Positions 44,133 to 56,765 are shown, numbered from the stretch's first letter. The stretch is DNA of 64,000 nucleotides from Phallus indusiatus (GCA_027605045.1 JAQFWX010000002.1:1240001-1304000), one strand, 5' to 3'. The notes: a model not told the origin generated them from the letters alone. Numbers and translations are program-made.

Positions 44133-45804
44133 ATGAATGATACGAGTAACAGCACCGTTCAGGTCACGATCCAAGACACTGTAACTTCAGAAGCCGTACG
44201 CGTCCAGTTGTTGCGCAATACTGTAGACATTGATCTATCTTTTTAGGAACTTACTTTTATCTTTAACTTGAGCCTGGTCAGTGCACTATGTGAGCTTTAT
44301 GTTTATTACCCAAACCCCAACGAAATCATTATACAATCAACTGTAGCGCTTTGTCTGTACACTACCCTACTTGCGATAGGAGGGGAGATCCAATACGTAT
44401 GGTCCAGGAGATTCAGTGTGCCGAACTTGCTTTATATTCTCACAAGATACGGAAGTTTAGCGGCAGCAGGATTCGAAGTTGGGCTCGGCTTCTCGCCAGT
44501 AAGTTGAGAATTCGAATCCCCAGCTAATGACCATGTACTGACGGTATCTATGCAGCCGGGGAGGTGAGCCTATATTATTCAAAAACTATCACTTGACTAA
44601 GATTAAAATGGTCTTATAGAACCTGTAATGTGCTCGCAAATGTGGGAAATGCCATGAGTATCTTCACGTTCATAGGAGTTCAAGGTCCGTGAATTCCGGC
44701 TAGTTCAGGATCAAAATGTATATCTATCGTTTCATCTCAGGGATACTGATTGCACGGGCATATACGCTGTGCAATGCGAGTAGAACCATAACTGGTTTAT
44801 TAGCTTTAGGGTTCCTTTCGGGATTAGTGACAAATCTTACCGGTAATAATTCCCGAACTTGGCTTCGAAAAAACTCACTTAAAGATTACAAATTTCAAGG
44901 CGTGATAAAATTTAATGGATGTATCACAAAGTAAGTTATCAAATGTAATCTTTCTTTTCGCTTCTAAACTTCCATACATGACCATTAGCAATTACGGTGG
45001 TGGGTAATTCTCTTCATCCGCACGTGTCTCAATCAGTAATTCAATATTGGTTGAAACGCAGGCGGAAAGGCCTTGCTTTCCCTTTTGGCCAGTATTTCTA
45101 TTATTGTCACGGATGCCCTGATATTTGGAGTATGTTTGTGGGAGGTTTGGGGAACTTGGAGGTTAAAGCGCCAGACAGGAATCCGAGGCAACAGCGATAT
45201 TGTTTCCTTACTCCTTCGGCAAAGTGAGTTTACACCGACTTATGTTATGATGCTTAAATAACACACATATAGTCGTTTCAAGATTTTGGTAGGCATACGT
45301 TATCGAATTCTTTGTTAGAGGAATTAAACTAAATATTGGTTGGATTTGGTCACTGGCAGTTTCGTGCTCACTATCACTTTGGCAGCCGCAATTCTTAATC
45401 AAGTGGTGAGTTTCGGTACAGACAACTTTAATTATTGTCTACTGAGTTTTATCTTTAAGTTTGAGACTGCAAGTGGCTATGCTTTTTCAGATGTATGATT
45501 TGTCACTAAGTTCGACTAGGTTCCGGTTCTTGATATATTACTTTCTTTTCAAGATAGGTAAGGTTCCCCTGAATGAAATATCATTTTCTTACTCCATTCC
45601 AGCTTGTCAGCTATACTAATTTCAAACTTTACACTTGACCTTCGCCGACGTAATTCTCCATTGATGCCAATGGGAGCCAGTAACGTGTCCTTGTCACTTC
45701 AGTATCGAGACGCGCTCCAGCATATACACCAATCTGTTCTTATAGAGATGGGGGACCATGAAAATATCGCGCAGGAGACTGATCCGGATTCCGCAGATGA
45801 ATAA
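44133..45804 (+). CDS. DUF6533-type multi-pass membrane protein
   Basis: Firm exons: 44133-44195, 44247-44498, 44556-44563 (8 nt), 44620-44684, 44741-44842, 44900-44930, 44989-~44997, 45062-45223. Further exons between 45.3 and 45.6 kb and the end at 45804 are less certain. The start region (ELTFIFNLSLVSALCELYVY, then GGEIQYVWSRRFSVPNLLYI and RYGSLAAAG) follows the DUF6533 pattern common in agaricomycetes, with further TM segments (SIFTFIGVQGILIARAYTLC, SLLASISIIVTDALIFGVCL). The C-terminus has ISNFTLDLRRRNS, usual for the family, then an acidic end. Function unknown. Confidence 0.72.
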
Positions 45805-46105
45805 TCTTCAGCTGTTCGAGTTTTACAACTTGAGAAGACAGGTACATATTGTATTCATTGTTTGTCAGATGGTTCGCAATGCAACTGCTTTGGCACCAGT
45901 GCTTATACATAATTAAAATATGGTTTCGTTTACTTAATAGCGATGGACTTTATGTTTTACTACGAACGTAACCTGGACCCTCTTCACATCATGATTCTTT
46001 TGATGTGTGTTCGATTTTTTTGAAGATAGTATACCTAAGTCTTTTTGAAAGTTCCACTAATGTGCCCAGGAGGGAAAAACCGATTCAGAATTGCTCCTAA
46101 TAATT

Positions 46106-47150
46106 ATGCCAATGCCATCAATTCCTCTAACTTCTCGAATACCCGTTCACGACTTGCCAAAGTTTGTGATTGGGAGTGAAATCTCTGTTTGTACTTGTTT
46201 ACGCCTGCAGACGTCACTTCAGAATTGCTTCAGAACTCCGTTTGATGGACCTTGGATGGACCTCGCAAAACAAACGGAAGAAATATTCATTCTCAAAAGC
46301 TCTCTTTTGCCAAATGAAGTATTGAGATTCATTGAAGATGCTGAACTGTGGCAGTCTGCTTTGGATCATTTGTCATCGGGGAATCCTTTCGGCACTCTTA
46401 AGCTGGCAACGACGCCGTCATTGCCAGCTGATTTCATCGTAACAGTCGAGGGATCTCATTTATCCTTTCGAATCACCTTCTCGTACGAATACCCATACAA
46501 ACGGGATGCATTCGTTGTAAACATACACGGAAATATTGATAAGACGGAACAAGAGCGATGGATGAATATCATTCAGCAGAGCCGTAAAGAACTGAGCGAT
46601 ACCGAGTATGTTCTCGCGAGATTTTTAAATATACGTTAATCCCAAGTTTCCAAGCTTTCCTGTGTATGAACTTTTGTCATCGCACCTGCTGCCATTATTA
46701 CATGAACAGCTATCATCCAGCCCTCATGTTATACCGATAACGAACCATGTCTCCTCTTCTCACCCTCCTGAATCTCGCCCTCTCTTCCACGCACTTCTCA
46801 CATCACACCATCTCATATCCTCACAAAAACGAAGATCTTTTAAAAAATGGTCGGAGGAACACAGCCTATCGGGGTTTGCTAAAATTGGTTATCCCGGCGT
46901 CATTTATTGTACAGGATGTCAGCCCGACGTCCAAGCATTCGTCTCCAAAGTTAAAAATATGCAGTGGTTGGCCCTTCACACCAAGTTCATAGAGCCATTG
47001 CCTATTGATAATAAAAGCGTTGGTTCAACAATACATCGAAGTTGGAAAGAAGTAGAGAAGATTGGGGAAGTCGTTGACGAAATGAGAAAGTACGGACGCG
47101 AAGAATATGCCTACGAGTTCGGAATAGGGAGTGGTAAATCAAAGCATTAG
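46106..47150 (+). CDS. RWD domain protein, RWDD2-like (RWD + DUF1115)
   Basis: Exons 46106-46605 and 46655-47150 give 331 aa. The N-terminal half contains an RWD-like region (LPADFIVTVEGSHLSFRITF, EYPYKRDAFVVNIHG). The C-terminal half matches the DUF1115 pattern of RWDD2A/B: a basic stretch (SQKRRSFKKWSEEH), GFAKIGYPGVIYCTG, then VQAFVSKVKNMQWLALHTKF. RWD domains are protein-interaction modules related to ubiquitin-conjugating enzymes; the cellular role of RWDD2 proteins is poorly known. The ATG was chosen as the first in-frame Met; an upstream exon cannot be excluded. Confidence 0.8.
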
Positions 47151-47830
47151 CTTATCGTTGGGATAGCTATGGATAGTATGTCGATTCGGTGTATTATGTT
47201 TTCAAACTGGCCGCATCTATAAAGGGATGCAGCCTAACACAGCCCCGATGACATCCCCGTGTGAAAGCTCATCGATGCGTTCATCTTTCCGTCTAGGTCG
47301 GCGTTTGCAGACCTGCATAGACCTGCATGCTGAAGCTCTGAAGAGCCGAAACCCCCGTTTTCGAACCCTGCCACATTCAGTTCACACCTTGCGACTACAA
47401 AAGTTAATGGTTTCATATAGCCTTTATCCCAAAAATGTTCATCGAGCTTTCCTTGATGGAGCAAAGAAACTAATTTAAGTCAATAATTATTATTTCCCTA
47501 TGACGCAGACGCCGTGAAATTTTCTTCCTTTTAAGGTCCCTAGTAACTGCGTAGGCTGAAGTCGAACCAAACGATGCGCGTGCCTGTGCTTGCAAATTCA
47601 CCTCGTCTATAATTAACCAAACTCATCTGGCATTATGATACTTCAGTCCTTGCATTCATTTTGAGCGCACAGTTTTTGAAGTCAGAAATTGATCCAGTCA
47701 AATGTAGGTAAATCTCCATTTAGCACTCCAAAGAGCATCAAAACTTGTTATTAATCGCAAAGTAAAATATCGACTCACACGGGAAACCGTTGACCAACTG
47801 GTAAATGATGTCAGGAACATAGCGCTTCGT
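47151..47830. other. Intergenic region between convergent genes
   Basis: Contains the 3' flanks of the RWDD2-like and cyclin H genes. An 83-codon ORF at 47227 overlaps an antisense ORF and has no family features. Confidence 0.4.
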
Positions 47831-49101
47831 CTAATCGTCATCATCTTCGTCTATAGATTTTCCCTGTGATTCGTTTACTAATTCGCCTCCAAACGGATCT
47901 TCATCTTTCGCTTTCTTCGCAGCTTCTTCCGCTTTCTTTAGCCGCTTCAGTCTTGCCTTCTCATCTGCCTCTTGTTGTTTCTTCAGCCAAGCTTTACTCC
48001 CTTTGACCTTCTCCGGATTCTTACAAATCCTTAGCCGTCTATCAATCTCTTTTACCGTATCTATTTCAGGACCCAACCCCTCCGCTTGAATCAAAGTCTG
48101 AATATTTGATAGAGTTTGTTTTAAATTCTCAAATTGGCCTTTTGAAGAAGCCCATGCGGATGCCCATTGAGGAGCCGCCGACCATAATCCTGCCAATGCA
48201 ATTTGTGAGGGAGTGTAAATAAACTCCGCATCTGTCAAACGCGAAGCGCGAACAAATGCAATTGCATTCTCAAAAATCGGCTCCAATTCTGAGACAGAAA
48301 AATCAGGCAGTCCCTGGCGAGGAGTTAGATACATATGATCTGGCCAAGCTGTGCAATTTACCTGGACGTCTAACCTCAATCCCCATAACGCCCTATGTGC
48401 ATGCCAGACTGCGAATTCGAAGCTGAGACTTTGCGCGACGAGAAACTCTAAATCCAATACATCGGCTGGTGATGTTTTGGGAATGTTAGCCGTAAATTCA
48501 TCGAGCGAGATGGCATTGTTGGTTGTCTTTAGGGACAAAAAAAGTGCTGTTAGCCTGTGATACAAAGTCAAGAGGGTTCAGAGTGATGTAAATAGGCGTG
48601 CTCACATGACGTTCTTAGGATGCCAGTCCATGACAGTGTTCTTCAAATAAAAGCGCTTCAGATAGCTGATAGCGGTTGCTTCGACTTCTTCAGAGAATTT
48701 GAAATGGCCACATAATTGAGTTACTTTGGTAATGTAATGCTTGACTAATGAACACTCTTCGGATGCAGCGAGAAACGATATGGCTTGAGACGAACCAGCC
48801 TATAATGAAGGGAACGCGATCTCAAGTCAGCGACCGACACAACTGACTGACTAAACCCAGTTCATACCTCGTCGCTTTCAAAAGTGTTTCTGATCGCATC
48901 TACGGCCGCGTGATTCAATTTTTCCCGAACATCTTTCAATTGTTCCACAGAGAACCGCCAGTGTCTGTATTGCGAAGAGGACTCATAAATAGAGCGGCGC
49001 TGTGGCTCTTGTCCGTTGGATTGTATCAGCTTATGGCCATTTGATGGTGCTGAGCTACTATCAGAAGTTGGTAGTCGATCCAGAGTGGTTGTCAGTGTCA
49101 T
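47831..49101 (-). CDS. Cyclin H (TFIIH/CAK subunit)
   Basis: Cyclin H partners the CDK7-type kinase, which phosphorylates the RNA polymerase II tail and activates other CDKs. Exons 49101-48868, 48799-48606, 48554-47831 give 383 aa. Visible features: N-terminal YRHWRFSVEQLKDVREKLN; the cyclin box with ISYLKRFYLKNTVMDWHPKN and, after intron 2, LTALFLSLKTTNNAISLDEF, SPADVLDLEFLVAQSLSFEF and HAHRALWGLRLDVQ; then the second cyclin fold (FIYTPSQIALAGLW) and a Lys/Ala-rich C-terminal helix ending in Asp residues. Length is slightly above typical cyclin H. Complete and apparently functional; expected in the nucleus. Confidence 0.93.
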
Positions 49102-50470
49102 CGTGCTCGACTGAGCAAGGATTCCAGGACAAGTTTGTGGGCGTCGTGCCCGTCACGGTCACGTTTCGTTCAATGTCCTTTGGCGCTGCTTTCGTGTCCT
49201 CAACATGCTTGACACGCAGAGAATCTTCCTTCCAACATGAAACATGCTTTACTTGAAAGTACACACCTGTCAAGTATTGGTCATCCAGGAACTGCGAAGG
49301 TTGTCAAAAGGAAGAAAATAAGCAAAAGCTTTTGAGTTTAGATGGCACTTCTCCCGTTGCTTGCAACGTAGATGATGCCGCAAAGCGTCCCTGTCTGGCT
49401 TCAAATTTGCTAATATCGTTGCGGGGGCAGATCTGGGCAGACGTGCTAGACTTTCCTTGGCTTCCCCCAATTGTGCTGTCGGTTCATCCCGCGTGTACCT
49501 CAATTACGGCCACCCGAAGGCGATACACGTGGACGAGAATAAACGATGCTTTGAGGCGCTCTTCTTTAGCGATATGCATGAGTAGACATCCAGATATCGA
49601 AACGGGTACGCATAAATCAGGTTTATGTTTGCGTTTCCTATATTTTCTAGATTGTTTGCTTATCGATCGATACGGACCAGATTCAGATGAATGTCAGTGA
49701 GCGCCTTTGATGCAATATATGTAGTCGGTCAGGGACAATTACGACAGAAGTTTTTTGTCCCTTCAAGTAAGACGCGCGGAAGGAACCACTGGTTAGAATC
49801 CCGCCTCCACACTCACTGCTCAAGTGTACAGAGAAGTCGGAATCCCTGCGAAGGAATTCATGTTGAAATTTAATAATTCAATTTCAGCATTCTTGATTTC
49901 AGCTCGTCTCACCTCCATCACCATCTCAAAAGGGTGCTTATACCTTCCACGAATTGTGCCACCCACTCCCACGTTGAAGGATTTCTCCTGTATCCCTGCA
50001 TTCAGAATAAATACCTCCTGTCGGTCAGAACGTATTCTACCTTTGTTTTTTGTCCTATATCGTATATTGGTAGGCCATTTCCAGACTCCCGACTCCTGAC
50101 CGATATATTCTCGGGCACCTGGTTTTGTCATTTTAGAAGAAACAGCGGGGACGTATACTACCCGCGGATCACAAATCATTAGACCTTCCGCATTTCTGAC
50201 CCACAGTTGTTTATTTCGGCAAAACGATTTTGAAACCATCCAGGCGTTACCCTGCCTTGGCCTACTAGCGACATTTCTTGACCCTGATTAATTAACCGGG
50301 CTCTCGCAGATCCAGATCTCCTCCTGAACAAGTATAGTCAACATAGTTATATTCCCGGTTGCGTGGCTCTATAACCCTCTCCCACACCCCTCATAATTCT
50401 GTCCTACCTACCTCTCCACTCCTTTTCTCCACCAACGGTCACTTTCAGGACTTCCGCCTGATGTCGAAGT
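49102..50470. other. Intergenic region with unassigned ORFs
   Basis: Contains overlapping ORFs of 122 codons (+, 49332) and 139 codons (-, 50239-49820). Neither shows a known motif or extends by splicing. Promoters of cyclin H and of the rhodopsin-type gene should lie at the two ends. Confidence 0.35.
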
Positions 50471-51919
50471 ATGACAGTAGATAATCCTCATCTGACTTTG
50501 GAAGGTATCAAAGGTGAGTAAAACCATATGCTGAGGTTTATTTGAAGAGTACTTTCTGATAGATAAATTGGTCTTATAGCGATCGATCTGACATTCCCCA
50601 TCGCGGCTTTTCTTTCTACATCGACAAGGCTTCTTATCAAGTATCGAATTGGAAATTTTTGGTGGGATGATGGAGTCGCAATTCTTGCAACGATGTTTTG
50701 TGGTCTTATGAGTTCGACAAACTTCATCCATTACATGAATCCAGGTATAAATCAAATCAAAAGCCAAAAGCCAATACGAATCTCTCTGAACTTTCATCTC
50801 AGCCAAATTCGATCAAAGCACCAAAATCATTGCATATTATTGTATTTCTGAATCTTTTTATTTGAGTTTATGGTTGAGTTTATTTCTTTGTATCACATAC
50901 AGCGCAAAAATTGATAATTCTTCCATTGATTAGGACGTCCCGATTATCGATGCTATTTTCTATCCTTCGCATTGCTCCCGATATGAAAACCCGGCGATTC
51001 CTCAAGATCGTTAGTATCGTTTTCGTCTGCGTTTTAGCTTTTCTGTTTTGTCAAGTGTTTTGGGTTTGTGAAAGTCAACCAGGTCAGTGGCCAGTCTCGA
51101 TCGTAACCTGAATGACAACAATACCCTGATCAATTTGGTTCTAGGCTGGAAAAATCTTCCGAAGCCTCAATGCGCCCTCGGTAGACAAGTGGCAGTATGT
51201 CAATTAGTTAGTAAGTAGAAAATGATTCACGACCAGTCTAGTGTGGTTTATTCTCAAGATTCTTGAGCTAATCTCGCCCTTCATAGCCGATATCAGCGCT
51301 GATTTCCTTCTCATCGGAATTCCGGTTCGGCTTCTATCACAAACCGCTTTCCCACGTGGAATCAAAATACGCGTATTGATAATATTCGGGGCTGCTTCAC
51401 TGATCACAGTTGTTAGTCTAATCCACGCGGCATATATTTTAGCGGTTCGTGGGATTGAGGCTAACTTGACGGGTATTGTTGAAGTATGCGTTCTCGCTTT
51501 GCAACTTCTGTAACAGAGCTGGGATCGCAAACTTACGTTGTAAATCATAGATATCTGTGGCGGTGATGGTTTGCAACGTCATCGTCATTCTCCCCGCCAT
51601 CTGGCGCCTTTGTGGATTATTGGACGACAGCAGCGATAGTACAGCCGGAACTGTCAGACTAACGAGCATGCACTTCGCGACAGGCGGGCAAATGAACCAA
51701 CGCGGGACGGCAAACGGGGCCATCAATTCCTCACGTTCGCTGTCCAATCCCACCGCAACAACCGGAACATACCAGAGTTCTTCCAAAGACCTTCTACATA
51801 TCAAAGATCAAAGTGCCTCCTTTGATGATGAGACGACTAAGAACCCCAATTTGAATCACGTTCTACATTCACTCGAACTCCCTCGCGATGCGCCTTTTTT
51901 AGATCCTAAAAGTGGTTGA
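50471..51919 (+). CDS. Fungal rhodopsin-domain-type multi-pass membrane protein
   Basis: Exons 50471-50513, 50580-50744 and 50803 onward are clear; internal joins around 50.86-50.93 and 51.10-51.25 kb are approximate; the last exon starts near 51551 and ends at 51919. The segment FWWDDGVAILAT matches the WDD motif of the fungal rhodopsin/PTH11-like family, and SRLSMLFSILRIAP, a CESQPG...C loop, ADISADFLLIGIPVRLL and the final SVAVMVCNVIVILPAIWRL all follow the family order. A Ser/Thr-rich cytoplasmic tail ends the protein. Roles in the family include surface sensing, but a ligand cannot be read from the sequence. Confidence 0.78.
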
Positions 51920-52542
51920 CGAAATATACCCTCCAAAACGTCTTATTCTCCCCGCGCCCTTCCACTTGACCATTTTTTCATGCCATTTCAAATCATACGT
52001 ACAATACTATGCACTTGCATTGACTGGTCGCTTTGTCGTTTGCCTTTTCTATGTTTGAAATCAATCGAGTTGTCGCAAAAAAAAGTATGGAACCCACTTC
52101 CCAATCTGTCAGAGCTGTCCAGACTCTTCAAGACAAGAAACCCTACCTTCAAGATTTAACTAGCAGTGCATCAATACCTCTAGAGGCTCGTTTACATTGT
52201 CCCCACAAGTTTAGCTCTGAAAGACTGCGCAAGCACTATGCTACAAGCATTGAGCCTATCTACCCCAACCGATCTCTTCGTTCCAATGCCGTGATTCCAT
52301 CCAATATAGTTATGCAAGAAATCTAGATGGCCGTCAAAAAAGTACCTCTTAACCGTCGCCTCGAAGTCTAGGCTAATACAATGAACAGGGTTTGTTCTCT
52401 GGTTATTAGTGATGTGTTTTCTTTCTATTCTGCAATCCAGAAGAAGAATAACCTCGTATCACTCTTGCCTATCATGGTTCAAGAATATTTGCAGACTTAA
52501 AAAGGGCATGGCGCCCGAAAGGTCCATCCAACAACAAAAAAC
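51920..52542. other. 3' flank and spacer
   Basis: A 97-codon + strand ORF (52033) has no supporting features. Otherwise no gene recognised before the tRNA. Confidence 0.4.
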
Positions 52543-52615
52543 TGATCCGGGCCGGACTTGAACCGACGACCTTCTGCGTGTTAAGCAGACGTTCCACCGA
52601 CTGAACTACCGAACC
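52543..52615 (-). tRNA. tRNA-Val(AAC): tRNA-Val (anticodon AAC)
   Basis: Folded by hand on the minus strand, 73 nt. Acceptor GGTTCGG pairs with CCGGATC (two G-U pairs), discriminator A. D-stem GTTC/GAAC, anticodon stem TCTGC/GCAGA with loop TTAACAC (anticodon AAC), 5-nt variable loop, T-stem GTCGG/CCGGC with loop TTCAAGT. CCA is not encoded, as usual for nuclear tRNAs. No intron. Confidence 0.95.
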
Positions 52616-52781
52616 TCGCACACTAATCTTAAATCGCTTATGTACATATCTTACACATATCCAAGCAAAGTGAAAATTTAATTATAGAAGTGATAAAACT
52701 AAGTAGAAATATAAAAAAAAAACTTTGGATACAGTGCAAAAATCCCTAATGACCGAAAAAACTATGCTCTAAAAAAACTGC

Positions 52782-54683
52782 TCATCTCGCATGTCGACTC
52801 TTGCAACTACGTTGCGGAATATCATTCCGATGAAACACCAGTTTTTCCCTTAACCGGGTCCACGGCGATTTCATGTTCAAGTCGTCGTCGTCATCATGTC
52901 CGGTATCGAACATAAAACGAGAAGAAGCGGGAGAAGCTAACGACTGTTGTGCACGATGAGGAGTGTTAAGTGTGGTTGTGGCAGCAGACGGTGGCGGAAC
53001 AAAGATCGTTGAAGTTGGCGAGAGAATGGTTTGCGATAAATTTTCGCATGCATAATATTCAATAGAAGCTTGGGACCAGCTTCGACCTGTGCTAAGATGT
53101 GATTGGTCGTTTTGTTGCGCTTTACTGACGGCTGCAGCGAGAGCAGATCGATCCAGCTGAAGTTTAGGCGGTCGACGACGCGTTCGAGAAGGTCGTGTTG
53201 GTTTTTTGGCGCGTCTTTCCAATTCAGTAATACCCCGGGTAGCGAACAGCCTCAGATTCCACAGTCTTGGCCTTTCGTGAATTGGAATAGACGGAATAGA
53301 CGCAGTGCCTGGCTCTTCAGCTGGTTGTGCATGTTGTCCGTAAACAAGTCTTTGGCAGTCTTCCACAGTCCTTGAAATATAGTACCCTCCTCTTCCGTTG
53401 TTCTGCTTATCCGACCACGCTACTTGAGGTATTGGTATATGGAACTCGTGCGCGGTCGGTGAAGTTGATGTATGGATTTCACTGCGGAAGGAAATGGAAG
53501 ATGAACCGGAAATGGCGGAGGATAGAGAGTCTAATGATGATCGTTGTTGTCGTTGATATTGTTGATTAATGGTGGCTACAGTATCATTATGTTTCGAGTT
53601 GAGTTCACTTGAGGGTATATTTTCAGCGGAAGACGAAGGTAAAAATAGGTTAGAGGTGGTGAAGGAAGGAAAGGACAGTAGCTGACACGTCGGAATGATA
53701 GGTAGCGAGAGTGCGGGCATTGAATTCGAAGCCGGGGTCAAATCATCAACTCGAGACGTGGGATTGTGGAGCTGGGATGTGGGGTTATTCATTAGTGAGA
53801 AAGTAGCGGCTGTAGTGTCATCTTCAATTCCGCGTGCACGCAATCGCGCACGAGCCTTCTTGATAAAATCCACGTGTTTGACTCCTGTTTTTCCGTGCCA
53901 TGAGCCCACCAGCACGTAAACTCGTCGAAGGCTCATGCCTAAACCCGTATTGGACGGCGTGTTCGTAAGCGATGAATGGGGATTAGACGTTGCCGAATGC
54001 GATAACCCACGTCCCGTTGAACGATGTATCATCAACCCATGCACATATAATGCCTCCACATTAGCCCACATCTTCTCCATACGAGGCGAACGCGTGATTT
54101 CGACATCCAAGGTGTTGAACAGGTAGTATACAGTTGTCAACGGTTGTTGAGATCTTTCAGTAGCTCGTCTCCACGAGAATAGTCGTGTCGTCATTGTCGC
54201 TGTCGTGGTATTGCTAGGCACACAGTGCCAGTTGGGATCGGAAATGCGTTCGCGGGTGTGTGCCTCGTCGCCGCCGCCCTCGAACCATATTAAATCCTCA
54301 GCACCAGGGACACAACGCCATCTGGTCAGAAGGCCTTGGGAGTAATACAGGACGTTCCTGAAAAAGGAAAAAAAAACGAAAGGTTATATAGGTCCATGAC
54401 ATCGTTTCACAACGTACTTGATCCTTGAATCCACATCTTTCCACTCCTCAAAATCCGGAACCATGTAAGCGTACGTGTGTCGGGGTTTAGCATCGGCGAA
54501 GATAAAGGATGTATAAGAGTCTTTGGCAGGGTAGCGAAAGTTTGCGTCCTCATCCATGGGTCTAATGGGATAGCACGACGCTTGAGGCGAAAAAGTAAGT
54601 AGGGGCGAAAGATCGTATCCTGCTCCGATGTACAACATTATTGGCGTGGTTGGCGGATTCAATGGAGGGTAGTTGCATGCCAT
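52782..54683 (-). CDS. Unrecognised 613-aa protein
   Basis: Exons 54683-54418 and 54357-52782. The N-terminal ~200 residues look folded (LYIGAGYDLSPLL, FIFADAKPRHTYAYMVPDFE, VLYYSQGLLTRWRCVPG, DLIWFEGGGDEAHTRERISD, EALYVHGLMI). A second conserved-looking part has MSLRRVYVLVGSWHGKTGVKHVDFIKKARAR. The rest is Ser/Thr/Pro-rich and probably disordered. The start was set at ATG 54683, which directly follows a pyrimidine-rich acceptor, suggesting a 5' UTR intron; an upstream in-frame ATG (54779) is possible. I do not recognise the family. Confidence 0.7.
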
Positions 54684-55689
54684 CGCCGCTGAAGCAGCTG
54701 TCTGCAAAGAAGATGAAAAAAAATTGCAGACAAGAGCTGGACGAGGCGGTTCAGACAAGGGCAGAGTGCATGGAAACAACGGGAAAAGAAAATAATATGA
54801 TGAATGAATGGGAAGAGTTGTTTATTAAAGACGTTTCACCGGCTCACCTTTGTTTCAAATAGACGCTCATATCATCACAAGCTCATTAGGCATCGTGTGC
54901 TTCTCGTCAGCGAGGTACAGAGATATTTGACTGATTCAGACCGCCCGTTTGCTTTCCCGGGGTCGGCCACGGAGATCTGAAGAGAAGCCATGGGTTATAA
55001 GCCATGAGAGAATCAACCACATTATCGCAAGCATTTACTGACAGCGACGGAGAGATGGAAAAGCAATTGTTTGTATGGATATATGATTGTATGATTGTCG
55101 AACGTCGAAGGCTCCATCCAGCAGCCAGCTCTGGCAATGAATGAAATCGCGGAGGGAAAATTTTTTAAGCGTGAAGGTCAATGAATCACGTGATGTCAGT
55201 ATTACATAATGTATTCGGATCGCTGATCGAATCCGTTCCCGAGTTCGGCAGAGTTAATTTTAGCATTAGCATACGCTCAAGCGCCAGCTGCAAAGCCTTG
55301 GCTTATCGATATCCACTGCAAAAGGTATCAGAAACAAGTGCGTTGCATCGACGAGCTGTACAGTATGCTGGAGCTAAGCCTAAAAGCTTCACATCTCGTT
55401 TAGATGCTTTCTCTTTATTCGCCCGACCTTTTCTCCGTCCGAACGGCGGATAATAATTGAACCACACATATGTATACTCCTAGAGAAGTCGTCAAGTTTT
55501 CATGGACTCGATCGTTCTTCGTTCCACGGAGCTCTGCTGATTCAGCTTGGTGACAAATTTCCAACATCTTTTCGCATGGGACCCTATAAATAACTCCACT
55601 TTCTCATGCTTCGGCCTGTTCGAACAGGCAAGTTAAATACTAAAAGGTCTCACTGCGTTATCTACACAATACTTCTCTCGCGCTCTCCC
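54684..55689. promoter_or_regulatory. Divergent promoter region
   Basis: Separates the minus-strand 613-aa gene and the + strand SDR gene. A TATA-like tataaataa lies at about 55,584-55,592, about 100 bp before the SDR ATG. No ORF with supporting features. Confidence 0.45.
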
Positions 55690-56765
55690 ATGGCTACATT
55701 AGAAGGCAAAGAAATCCTCATTTTTGGTGGCAGTTCAGGGATCGGGTTTGGTGTCGCCGCAGCTAGTCTTCAAAGCAAAGCAAGTCGTGTTATCATCGTC
55801 TCATCAAACCCAGAAAGGGTAGCCAACGCTGTCAATCGTCTTACTTCCGGAAATTATGGCGAGGGAAAGGTCGAAGGTCACACAGTCAATGTTGCTGACA
55901 CCAATGCCCTGAAGACGTTTGTACAACAGATCGGGGAAGTGGATCACATCATTTGGACATGCGGTGACAAGCTTCCACTTGGTTTCCCATCAATTGACGA
56001 TGAATTCATGAAGAGTAAGTAAAACGTAGCGCCTTATCAACATGCGTTAAGGCCCGTGTTCTCAACAGAATCGTTCGATGTGCGATACTGGGGTGCAGTC
56101 ACTGTCGCTCAAAACGCCAAATTCAAACCAAATGGCTCATATACCTTAACTCTCGGTGCATATAAAAGGACTTTCTCGCACCATTACATTACCTTACCCC
56201 CTTCATTATCACAGGTTCCGTTGTCTTGAAACCAAGAAAAACTTGGTCAATTGCTGCTGGTGTTATGGGTGCCGTAGAAAGTCTGACACGGGGATTGGCA
56301 GTGGATCTTGCTCCCATTCGAGTAAATTCCGTTTGTCCCGGTTTTGTAAGTTCATATCGACATAATTCCATTTCTTTCTTATGTTGACTATATCGGACAA
56401 TGCTAGGTCAAAACAGAAGTAAGATTTTCTACCCAGTTAAAAGATTCAGTGTCGTTTAATCGAACCTTCATAGCTATGGGACGCTGTTGCGAGTAAAGAA
56501 CAACAAGCACAAATGTTTGCCACCGCCGGAGAACAACTTTTAGTCAAGCACGTTGCAGAGCCACACGAGGTAGGCATTTTCGTTATCTCAAATTATTATG
56601 ACACAACTAAAAGTCGACTTCCTTCTCTAGCTCGCGGAAGCCTACCTTTTCTTAATGAAGTACGCTACAAAATATTCATCGTGTTTATAGGCTAACTTCT
56701 TTTTCAGGTGTGATTTCATAACCGGTCAAAAAGTAGCGGTTGATGGTGGATACCTCTACTCCTAA
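55690..56765 (+). CDS. Short-chain dehydrogenase/reductase-like protein with altered active site
   Basis: Exons 55690-56014, 56069-56155, 56215-56345, 56407-56418 (12 nt), 56474-56569, 56631-56659, 56708-56765 give 245 aa, the classical SDR length. The cofactor motif is GGSSGIGFG near the N-terminus (residues ~13-21), with VIIVSSNPERV after it, a nucleotide-binding Rossmann fold. PIRVNSVCPGFVKTE and the C-terminal GQKVAVDGGY are typical. The catalytic YxxxK is missing: in its place the sequence reads WSIAAGVMGAVESL, so Tyr and Lys are replaced by Ala and Gly at the expected spacing. It may be a non-catalytic or atypical SDR. An upstream in-frame ATG at 55606 exists, but the chosen ATG gives the normal N-terminus. 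Confidence 0.87.

Noticed and set aside
47280..47410. tRNA-like ggttcgaa T-loop motif on the minus strand
   Set aside because: No acceptor, D or anticodon stem could be folded around it.
49820..50239. 139-codon minus-strand ORF
   Set aside because: Protein-like composition in places but overlaps a + strand ORF, no recognisable domain or introns; too weak to call.
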